DNA of 64,000 nucleotides. Source: Harmonia axyridis (Eukaryota > Arthropoda > Insecta > Coleoptera > Coccinellidae). Below, one piece after another: positions 22,101 to 34,100 of this stretch (the stretch's first letter is position 1; each line of letters starts with the position of its first letter). The stretch lies in contig NC_059504.1 of the NCBI RefSeq assembly GCF_914767665.1, positions 26,018,001-26,082,000 of the forward strand. Reading direction: 5' to 3'. The translations under genes and the position numbers were made by a program. The notes under the pieces are model-generated. The model saw only the letters and a program-made list of their open reading frames with translations, was not told where the DNA came from and ran no database searches.

Positions 22101-25100
22101 ATTAATCGTTGAAGTCCGAACACTTTCCCCCACTTCACTATTCCCGGTAACAGTCCTTATTTTTCCCTTATCCCTCGCACAAAAATAACACTAATAGACA
22201 ATAATGCTGAAAAATTACAAGTTGATAACAGAATCTATTCAAGTTTGAATTATTGTTTGATACAGTAATAGAAAATCAAAAATGAGAAAACTCCCAGAAA
22301 ACAAGCTGGTTTAAATTTATTATGATTCTCAAAAAATTTTTCAATGTCAGACAGTTGACAATTTCCAAAAGAAAACTAACTCATAAACCCAGCTAAAAAA
22401 TATTCAATGTCAAACGCAGTTGACAATTTCAGCAAGAAAATAATTCAAAAACCCAGAAAAGAAAAGTAGGGTTAACCGAGTAGTTCAAATAATGTTCACT
22501 GTCAAACACAGTTGACAGTTCTTGCAATCAGATAATCTCAAAAATAACAAATTGTCAATTTTATTCACAGTCCAAAATATATTTCAAATAAATCAACAAC
22601 AATTCAGCAATCCTGGAATATCAGACAAAGAAAATCAATGCAAGTCTTTATTCAAATCAATAACGATAATCACTTGTTTCAAAAATTCTTCAGCAATTCA
22701 ACACAAAATAAAAATGTTTCAGGCAATCAGTAAACTCAGAAATAAGGAATACACAGCAACAAAAACTTATATTCACTGTTGCAGCAATAATAAAAACAAG
22801 TCAACTTTATTTATCAGAAATCAGCTATTATGGTTCAAAAGCAAATAAAGTCACAAGTAAATATCTCCAAGTCCTTATGACTTTTATATCCCTACCTTGT
22901 TTCAACCTGGAATAAAGTTGCTCAGGATAATAGTGTGTAAGGGAAAAAATAACAAATCTTTCTTTATTCAAACGATGATCAGTAAATAGTAGCAGTGAAC
23001 AATACCCTATTATATGAAGGCGGTATGATATCACTATATTAGCTGCAGTGATTGTACAATGAAACAATCGGTAGCAGTATCTCAATTATACTCACTGGTT
23101 TTCTGTCCGAGTTGAACCAACCACTCAACGTTAAACAGTATTCAACGCGCACAAAGATAGTCACTGAGTGTCACCCCAAAGTCACTTTCCGTAACCCTTC
23201 ACGTAATCGAAAAAGTCACAAAGAAATCCGGCGGTCGATTGTTCTAGTCCTGCAATACACAAAAAAACAAAAAAAAGTTATTCAGATTTAAATGTCCACA
23301 CTGTCAATGCTATGTCGGTTTCCTGCTAATAAAGGAAATTATTGTCAAACGCGGAAATGTTTATAGCACTTTAATATAGTCCACTGATACTTAGGTACCA
23401 GTAACAAATCAATTCAATATACGGATCTTCCTCCAACAGGAGAAATAATCTCTTCCACTCAGAAAGAAAAAAAAAATGGTTGCACTGACCTTCGGTTCCT
23501 CTTCAGTCCTTACACCCTTAAGCGTTGTTTTCTGAAGATCGGGAGCTATTCTGTAGCGTTGTCCTCTCAAGTCCCTGCTCGGGCGCCATTTGTAACGACC
23601 TTTTTGCGTCACTGGCGCCTCTGCCAATTGCCCTTCAGCACTTTGCAGTAGTATCTCGAGCGCCAGCCAATTTTAGGGAGAAATTGACAAACCTTACCAG
23701 GGCAGCTTAGTGAAGACAGGATTCGGTGTCACCTAGGATGGTAGCGGTGACCAAGTAACAAACAACGCAACAAAATTAATAGGTTTATTGATTCAATTCT
23801 ACAATACAGACAATCTCAGCAAAAACGGGAAATCAGAAAAAGCATAAATTATATCAATCTGTATACTTTAATTCGGTTACTGAGATAATTTGTACTGTCT
23901 ACAACTACTGTGTCCTTACCTCACCAATTTATTGTCAGTCAGAACCGTTGAACAAGTTAGTCGGATCCGGGAGCCGGGAAATTATGATATTTGGAGATTG
24001 AGAATCGTGGATTTTGTAGAGTCGGGAAGGAATGAAAACTAATCCTAGCGCGTTGAAAAACTCCACCGGTACACCACCCTCTCGTTGTCTCTATCAAATG
24101 AAACCCTTGAATATTCACTCGCAAGAAAGTCACAAGTAAAAATTAGCAAACTCCCCAGAAAAAGACTAACAAGTAAGTTTACTGATGAAAATGGCGATTT
24201 TCGACCTCAGAAACGGATTTGTAATTATTGGCGTTCAATTACCAATTTTACTATTTTCCGGTCACCTGGTAACCACTTAACCAAAATGTCTTTTCTAAAA
24301 CTAAAACTACTGCCTAAACTTCTAAATCTAACTAACTAACTACTGAACTAACTACTACCTAAATCTATCTGAATAACTAACTTTACTATACTACTGAAAA
24401 CTACTAAGCAACTATCTGAATGCCTGAACATCAATTACCGATTTTGGGTCGGTTACCCCCTTTTATAACTTCGGTGCGGGACGGTGAAGGAATTCGGCCC
24501 ACGTGACTCTTCATGTCGACAAAAACCTCGTTTTTCGAGAAAATTCTCTTGGCGGAACGTAATCTGACATATGGAAAAAAATATATCAGCGGTAAAAACG
24601 CCGAAATAAATAATTTCTTATATTATTTCACTCGGATTATTTGAGGCCCTGGTCGGTTGAAAAACATGAAGCATGGACTTTTTCTTTATCGCGGTGAACA
24701 ATTAATAAATTATTTCCAATATTTACGGAATATATCAGAATGATTAATTTAAACGGAAAACAATAAAATATTCTTTAGACGGAGCCTGATTATTCCTATG
24801 GGAATAATCAGACTTCGTTACAATTGCTTGATATTTCTTTTGAGATTTTTGGTTACTATTCCAGTTGTTAAGATGGTAATTGGAATAGTTCTCTTGATAT
24901 CATTCCCCACTGCCTCTTTATATGAAATTCGAGGTCCCTATATTTTCAATTTTTTCGACTTCTTTTTGACGCATGTTGTTGTTATTTGGTATTGCTACGT
25001 CGATGAGTAATGCTGTCTTTTGATGTTTATCGACTAGTAGAATGTCTGGTCTAATTGTGAGGGACTGTTTTATCAGTCAAAACTGTACGGTCCCAGTATA

Positions 25101-28100
25101 GTTTATAGCGTTCGTTTTCCAGGATGGTCACCGTTTGTTACTTGCAGTATTGCACTTTTTCAGAGTGAATGAGTTGTAATATGGTTGCCAATTCTTGGTG
25201 TAGTATTTTTCCTACTGCATCGTGTCTCCCTTTATATTCATTCCTGCTAACATTTGACATCCTGCCGTAATATGTTGGATTGTCTCATTTGTTGAACATC
25301 TGTATCGGCATCGATCCTTAATGATATGCTTGCAGTAATTTCTCGTTGAGATCACTTGATCTTGGATGGCTAAAAAAAAATCTTCCGTTTCTGGATACAT
25401 CGCACCTGATGTGAGCCAATAGTTAGGCGTTTCAATGACGGTTTAACTCGTAGAAATGTCTTCCATGCAGGGGCTTCTCTCTCCATCTTTGCAGATTTTC
25501 TTGGTTTGTTTGGTGGTTATATGAAAATTGCTCCTTGTGAAGTTGTGAAGGTGTTGATTCGTCTGCTTCACACAGTATTTTGTAGACGTCTATTCAAATT
25601 GCTTGATCTCTGAAGTATTCCTGTAGGCTTTCTATCTGCCCATTAGCAAGTTCGATGATGTCCGTCGGACCCCTGACTCCTTTATTTCTTGGCAGTATAG
25701 TTCTCTCAATGCTGCTTTTCGGATGGTGCTTATTTGCAGGTTTTCGATGTCTGTTTTGCTCTATGGAACTATACCGAATGAGTATGATAGAATTGAACAT
25801 GCATATGTATTGATGGCTCTCGTCATATTCTTGCTGTTGAGGTTTGTTTTTAAAATATTTTTAGTTCTCCTAACGAAATCAGCAGTTAATTCTTGCTTCA
25901 ATCTTTGGTGGTTGATTCGTCGATTCTGTTTCATTCCAAGTTATTTGTGAAGATCATCCGATTTCATTGCTTCTATTTCCTGTTCAGTTGCAAGAGTAAT
26001 CGGTTCATCTTGAATTCTTCCTCGCACTACGCTGAGAATACGACACTTGTCCAATCCGAATTCCATAACTATCTCTTTTGAAAAACTTTCCAATAGTTTG
26101 ATCATAAATTCTAGGTGGTTCTTATTACCTGTTATTCTAACAGGCAACTAGTACAAACAAACTAGGCAACTGTAACTAGTAGTCTGTGGTTATATGAGTA
26201 GTGGTGATGACAGTTGTCAATTTAGATGAAATAAAGTATTTGTATTTCTTGCATACTTATATTATCATAACATGGCGCAGTCGTAATAAATAATAATGTC
26301 GATGTCCAAGAAATTAAAAAGGAGATCATCAGAACCATGGGCGGACTCCATTGCATCCACCCAAAGTGCAATGGAGAGTTTGGAATTACGAACAACAGAA
26401 TTGTTCAATAGAATTCAATACAATTTCATTCAACAAATAGCTGAACTAAAAAAAAATTTGGTGAATTAGTGTCTAAAAAAAATATTGAAGATGATTCAGA
26501 TGAGGCTAGACAAATGATTGATTCCAATAATGAAATCTTACAAGACATTGCACAGTCGAGTAGATTGGATAAAAATATCCATTTATCAAGTGGAATATCT
26601 GGCCCAGAAAAATTGTCCGATAATTTAACACTAGGACAATTTAAAGATTGACGACAGAAATTTTAAAACTATTTGTTACTCCAAGGTTTAAACACAGAAA
26701 ATACCGGTCAATCTGCAGCACTTTTATTTTCTTTTTTCAACTAAGAGATATCAGACGTAGTTCGAACTTTTTCAACTTACTGAACCTTGTTTCCACTGCT
26801 ACCATAAATATTTATCAGATTACGTTATTGAATCCCTTCACGACTCAGATTTGAGGAAAAAGTGCCGTATTCTTCCAGACTGCCGGTATAGAGGAAATTA
26901 TAAAAATTTGCGAATTAGAAGAAATATCAAATAAAGAATGTAACTATAATGAAGATATCCTAAAAATCCAACGGAAAAATATTCCTCGGAGAAAATGCCC
27001 AAGATGTGAAAATAGTTGGCATAAGACTCTCAGTGAATGTCCAGCAAGAAATTATATTTGTGAAAAATGCAAAATCAAAAGACATTTTTCACAGCTTTAT
27101 CGAAAAAAAAAATCAATTATGCAGACTAGATATCCTGAAATAGATCAACTTGGTGAATCTTCGAAAATAGTATTTTTAGTAATAAATTCACTGGAAGAAC
27201 AATATTCATCAGAGAATTCTCGTCACATTTGGGTTGATATTAAATTGATAGGCAGCAATAAACTTATATCGCCACCTTTAAGGCTATTCCAGATACAGGA
27301 ACAGAGGTGGCAATTGCAGGTGAAGACTTTCTGAAAAAGTTGTCTATTCGAAAACAAAAATGTGTGTGACGTCACTCTAATAAAGCGTGTTGCGCCGGTT
27401 CAGGAGCCGACCCGTCTCTCTCGCTAGATCGTTAGTTACAGAATTTGTACGTGTACGTTGTACGTGTACTGTTATTATTCGATGTTTTCTCTAACCTTAA
27501 TCTATTTTTCAGTTAGAATTTTTTTGCAACTTCAATTCCCAAACTTCTCACCACGAATTTCAACCATCACTCAAACTCTTATCACCGTTTGGCGAGTTTT
27601 TCTCGAGCCAAGTTCTATTTGCGCCCTCTCCGGCCTCTCCCGGGGGTTTAGTGTTTCGTCCCGAGGTCGCTGGTGGACTTGTCAGTTGTCAAAATCCACC
27701 ACTTTATCCCAATGAATAGCTCCTTCGTGACACGACCGTTCCTATGGTGGATATGCACCAGTCCTAAGAACTAAGACTAAACCTAATAACTAAGAATTAA
27801 ACGCTAATAAATCAATGAGGACATTTTTGCACGTTTCCTAAGAACTAACACTAGCAGGCCAACTGTTAACAGTGTTAACTAAGAACTAAAGGCTCAAATA
27901 AAATATAGAAGTGCGCGTGCGCCTCATAGAATTTCAATATTAATGAGTACCAGAGTACCACCAACACAAGTTTACTTCTTATTGGTTCTTTTGAAGCCAC
28001 GAGTGATTTCGTTTTCGTAGTCGATATTTCCATGTTTAATGTTTTGGCTTTTGTGTAAAATTTGAACAAGAGCGGTTGTAAATCGTCCTCGCTCTCAGCT

Positions 28101-31100
28101 ACAATTACTGCATAATCGGCATAACAAATAATCTTGATCTCACCGGTTGTCAGCCTGTAACCTCTTGTTGACTTCTTCAGTTCTTCTATTATATCGTCCA
28201 TTATTAAATTGAACAAATGAGGACTCAAGGAATCCCCCTGCCTTATTCCTAACGTTGTTGTTATTTCTTCTGTTAAGCCGCTGTTCGTGACTATTTTAGT
28301 GGATGTTTGGTGATTTAGGTCCCTTATTATCTTAACGATATTGTCAGGAACATTTTTTCTCTTTAGGATACGAGTAATATCTTTCAGTTGAACTCGATCA
28401 AAAGCGTTCGTCAGATCAATGAAACACATGTACATGGGCTTGTTGTATTCTATAGACTTTTCTACCAGCTGTCGTACTATATATATAGCGTCTATGGTTG
28501 ATCGGTTTTTCCTAAATCCTTGTTGTTACTTAAAAATTATTATTATAATTATATTATAATGAGGGGTCTCTACTGTAATTTCAAAATTGACGAATGTTTA
28601 TCTTAACAAATTGATTCTTATGGTGATTTTCAATTAGCTTAATTATCCTTTTATTTTTTATTCAATTTCAGATTCTAATTCAATATCTAGTAGCAGCAGA
28701 CAAAGTGTCATTTCAATCAGTTCCATATCATCATGTGGAGATACTTTAACTCCACGAAATTCTTGGGCATCCTTAGATCTTAGACATTCAGCTGGTGATG
28801 CACTCATACCCGAAATATTGGGGCATACTTCACCTGAAACACTGGATCAGATAAATGAGTCACGTAGGCAGGCAGATAGACAAGATGCTTTGTTTGTTTT
28901 GTACTCTAATAATGCAGAAAATGAACCTTATGAATGTGTGGAAAAGAGATTACCTGCTGTACCTCCAGCCGAACCTTTGAGTCATAGGCTGTTGGTAAAA
29001 TGTCAGCAATTAACGTGCGTATTTTTTGTACTTGAATGCCTACTTGTTGAAGTTGAAAATTCTTCATTTTCCATAGTTTGGATATTGAAATGGAACCACT
29101 TTTTGCATCAATGGCCCTCTATGATGCAAAGGAAAAGAGGAAAGTTTCTGAAACTTTCCACTTTGATTTGAATCCAGAAGGACTCAAACGTATGCTAGGA
29201 GGCCACATACCATACAGTGACATGAGCACCTTGTCTAGAGGTTGTATTTTCAATATTTCGAATCCATCACCAGATCTGTTTCTAGTTATAAGATTGGAGA
29301 AGGTTTTACAAGGCGATTTGAATGAATGTGTAGAACCATATATAAAAGAAGATAAAGTAAGTTAAATTAATTACCTTTTTTTTTTCAATATTCCTTTCAT
29401 TATTTTTTAAGAATTGGGATAAACTCAAAGCTAATGCAGTAACTGTGTGTGAAAGACTTGGAAAATATAGACAAGCTTTTGCATGGACAGCTATCTATTT
29501 AATGAACGTCATAAATGGCAGCAATTCTTTGGAAAGAGAAAGTGACAGGGACTCAGGTAGTCATTCAAACACCAATAGTTTGGGTAAGCGCACAATATTT
29601 TTCTTGATTATCAACCATAAATATCACTTTGACAATAAATTAATAAATAATTGTAATTATTTACACAGAGAGAAAGTCTGCAGGAAGCAGCTTAGAACAA
29701 CTCAGACGAAGAGCAACTGATATGGGAACCTTGACCAGAAGGGGTTCTCTAGAACGTAGAGATAAAAGAAGGAGTTGGTCACCTGATCATTTAGCAAATA
29801 GCTTAGATACCTTCCGACCAATAACTCTTACAGTAACTTCATTTTTCCGCCAAGAAGGGGAGAAACTGAAAGATGATGATTTATATAAATGCCTTCAGGA
29901 ATTGAAGAGACCACAACTGATTCTAAAAAAAATTAAATGTATTCCTGCAACATTAAAACTGGAAATATCACCTTGTATTGGAGAATACAAACAATGTCTA
30001 ACAACTGAGTTGGCTAAGTTATTACCATATCCAGATGATAAAGGTAGACCTATAAAAGAATTACTAGAATTTCCTACAAAGGAGTTATTGCTACCTCACT
30101 ATATGTATAGGAATCTGCTCTTTGTTAGTCCAAAAGAGTTGAATTTTTCCAATAGAGCTGGATCTGCAAGGTAATCTTAAATTTTTCAATTATTACGTAT
30201 ACAATGGGCATGTGGCCCCTTTCGTATGTTTGTGTTCATTGAAATATGCGGATGACACAAAAAGAACAAACCACTACAAATGTTTCATATGGAAATTCTC
30301 GAGGAATATGCTATGATAGATAATTCATTATTGTTAATTTCAAACAGCAATATGTAAGTTAAGTGCTACTTCAATTCTGAAGTATTTGTTTTTTACTATA
30401 TTAACTATTTAGGGTGAAAACGAATATAGACATAACAACTTAGATGGATGAAATTTTCGAGAATTATTATAGAAATCATTTTTCACTTTTTAATGAAAAT
30501 ATTTAACAGGGTATTCAGAAAAAGATTGTTGTTAAAACCTTCCCTATATTTCAAATGGGATATTTTCTTATTGAAATATCATTTTACTGAAATCAATAAA
30601 AAATGTTCCATCAACCATATGCCTAGAGACTTGAGATTGTAGCTTAGGTGCTACAACCTTTAGAATCGGCCTAAGAATAAATGTCTTAGGTGCTACAACC
30701 TTCAGAATAGGACTAACGATGAATAGTTCTTGAGCGGCCGTTGGTCCGCACCGATAACTATATCCGGCTGTTCATTAACACGAAAACTTTCGAGAGCAAG
30801 AAGGGACACTTGAAATTTTCAGTGTAGGTTCAGATCGCGAATATTTCGGTTGAGTTCGTTAACAGGCAAAATCAGACCAGTGGACAGTGGTTTCGTCGAA
30901 TGGCTTTTCGAAATTGTTAAGGCTTACAGAGGAAGAAGAAGAAGAATTCCTCTGTGATTCAACTCGATGCTCCCTCGCACCATGTTCTCACCTCTAGCGA
31001 GTGCTTCCATAATTCAGTATTCATTCAAGTATTAACCAAGTATTCATTTTAAGTATTAAACAAGTATTTATAAAACAAGTATTCATTCAATCAGTAGTAT

Positions 31101-34100
31101 TCATAAGTTATTATTATAAAAATTATAGTTCTATTCAGCGTGTGTTCATTCGCTTAACATATTGAACAAGTAAAAATCATTACGTATTTTCCTTCATCCA
31201 CAAATCAAGCAAGCATACAAGTGTCCAGAAATTGTCAATTTTATTAATTTCAAAACATAGTTTGATTTGGATGGAATTTTGCAAATCAATGAAGAATGAC
31301 AATTCGAAGCCTCTTGAAAAATGTTTTTGTTAGTAGGTCAAGAAGAACTATACATATATAGAAAATAGAAACTTATTTAACTATGTAATTCTATCCGATC
31401 GGAATTTTACGCGTATACGAAGGGTAACTATTTCAAGCTGCTTCCGAAATTGCGTCTAGATAGCTTCTCTAGAACCATAGGAAATCTTCCTATAATATAG
31501 ACCAAAAAATATTGAAATAGAAATAACCTATTGTATATTTTCGTAATTGGTATTTTCGTAATAAGGTTGAAATTTTGGGTGTAAATTTAAAATCATCAGG
31601 GCCGGCACGAGCAATTTTGGCGCCTGAGGCTAGAATTTTTTGGTGCCCCTGTTGAAAAAGTATCAATAACATGACCTCCTTCATAGTAGTTTTAGTTTTT
31701 TTAGTAGTTTTATTTTTGAATGCCTTTGAAATCACAATAATTGTACTACCTTTCTGGATACAATTCTAGCAAAATATCTTCAAAATCAATTTTGTCACTA
31801 ATTACTAAGACCTTCAAGAGTTAGTGGAAAATTGTTTTTTTTTTAACCCCCAACGTTTAGTTGAACTTGAGAAAAAAATGAATAAAAAAATTAAATGCTC
31901 TTGAACAATAAAGAAAAAAATTGATACTTAACCAAATTTACAAGATCCTTCGTTAATTACTAAATTCAGCGAATGAGAAGAACAAGGAACAAAGAAAGCT
32001 TCCGGGTTTTCATCAAGAATAATAATAATAATTCACGTGCCATCGAATAAAACAAAATGTATGTCTATTTACCTTATGTTGTTTACGCTGTATGTATTTT
32101 GATTTATTCCTGGATTTCTTCGACGCCGATGAACAATGCGTAAGTAATATATCTGATTTTCACATTCACAAGACACGATCGATGAAAAATTACCTATCAT
32201 ACCACAAGATACAGAGGGCGGTAGGTCATGCAAAGCTTCGAAAACTAATTGGGATTGACAACATGTGTTCCGCTGAAAACATTTGGCTTATTACAGAAAC
32301 TAGTTCTGAATGCAAAATCGTAGGAATTTTCCATATGCTGAATATGTAAATAACTTCCACATAATTCGAAAGCGAAGGTAGTGCTGTTTTTCGTCTTTGT
32401 GAAATACATTTCATCCCTCTTTCAATTAGGTTAATAGGCAGTGCTGTTTATATTGGTTTGGTTGCTATGTGTTATTTATTAAACAGGCGGCTTAGTAAAG
32501 ACGGTTTGGAGATTTTAATTGCTGGGAATGCACGCAGCGGAGCGGACCAACCTCATGTTGTTTTTGAGAATCAAGACTATATTTTTTAAGAAATATGAAA
32601 AGGCGGCCACAAACTGAGCTAATTTGCCACCCTCGAATAGAGGCGTAATTTATGAGTGGTATATTGCTTTCTGGGACGTTTCAAATGACGTTTGCGCTTT
32701 TATTGTTTAATATGAAGTTTTAATATTGAATCCCGCATGGAAAATTCCGCAGAATTTCAGCGGGATCCCGCATTTGCGGGATTGGATGCCCTATCCACGA
32801 TGTTCTTATTGTTGACATTTCTCTGATTTAACTCCATATTGAAAATCTTTGAGTTGTTGTAGTTCTGATTTCAATAATTGCATTTCCATCAGCAGTTTTT
32901 CGGTACTTACATCAAATTGATCTAATCTAATACTGACACTTATACAGGGTGTCCCCACCATTATTGTTTGCCTATTGTACGTTTGTGAAGAACTGGGCCC
33001 ATTTGAAATATAAAAATTAGAATTATGATATTCGATATTCTCTTCTAATACAGTTTTACAATAATATATTCATTGATGTCGATTGAATTCCAGAAATATA
33101 GCTATCAAGATTCAACTGATGTCTGGAGAAAGCGAGCATCATGCTTTGTACAATATTTTTGGAAAATCTAGCTGTCCTGAGATGACAAATGAAGCTTACA
33201 CTGCAGTAACGTATCATAGTAAAACACCAGTATTTTACGATGAAATAAAATTAAAGCTACCTGCAACCTTAGCAGACAATCATCATTTGCTGTTTACTTT
33301 TTATCATATATCCTGTCAACGTAAAGCTGAACAAAACACTGTGGATATTCCCGTTGGTTATAGTGTAAGCGTATTTCTACATAAAAATTAGGATCAATCA
33401 ACATTTTCATTCAAAATTGCAGTGGTTGCCCCTTCTCCGTGATGGTAGATTGATCAAAGGAGAATTCTGTCTTCCTGTAATGTTAGAGCCACCACCTAGG
33501 AACTACAGTTATATACCTCCTGATGTATGTTTACCAGGAACTAAATGGTTAGATAACCATAAAGGATTATTCATAGTCACTTTAGACACAGCATCTTCAG
33601 TTCATACCCATGATCCTCCTGTAGAGAGATTTCTTTCAACATATGATTATGTCCATACTGGAATAATACCTGCTAGATTAGGAGAAAGTGGCTTAGAGAA
33701 TGAATTGAGGTGAGTGAGACATAACAGTTCGGAAATTTTCGGATTACTGATGATTTATTAGAATAGTTACTGAAAGATCAATATTTTGTACAGTAAAACC
33801 AATTTATCACTTATTTTCCCCAATGTTTATATGGTAAATTACGAAATAATATTGAATTTTTTTGCTATATTAACTTCTGCAACTTTACAAAAATTTACCT
33901 GTGTGAATTATTTTTCATTGACTATACATGTATATTGCATATGTAAATACTATTGGAAGTTTTTTTTTTAATTTTTAGTGCTGCAATGTTGGGCTTATCA
34001 GGAGCAAAGCCAGAAACCATTATCAAGCACTTACCTCTTATATTTGATCTAGTCATTCAGTTATTAGTCCAGCCCCCAAGACTTTCCAATCAAACACTTA

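Larger units (their letters stand above)
13802..24822 (-). mobile_element. complete Ty3/gypsy LTR retrotransposon, 11,021 bp
   Basis: Two 1232-bp LTRs (13802-15033 and 23591-24822) begin TGTAACG and end CGTTACA. They flank a 8557-bp interior read on the - strand. The 4-bp target duplication ATTG is at 13798-13801 and 24823-24826. In element order: 5' LTR (right), tRNA-Lys-type primer site, 1.4-kb leader, gag-pol ORF, second ORF, about 1.26 kb of 3' noncoding DNA, polypurine tract, 3' LTR (left). I saw no difference between the LTRs in the stretches compared and both are exactly equal in length, so the insertion is recent. The long LTRs with a lentivirus-like Lys primer site recall the Osvaldo/Ulysses lineage of Drosophila; that placement is inference. 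It lies antisense in DOCK intron 4. Confidence 0.97.
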
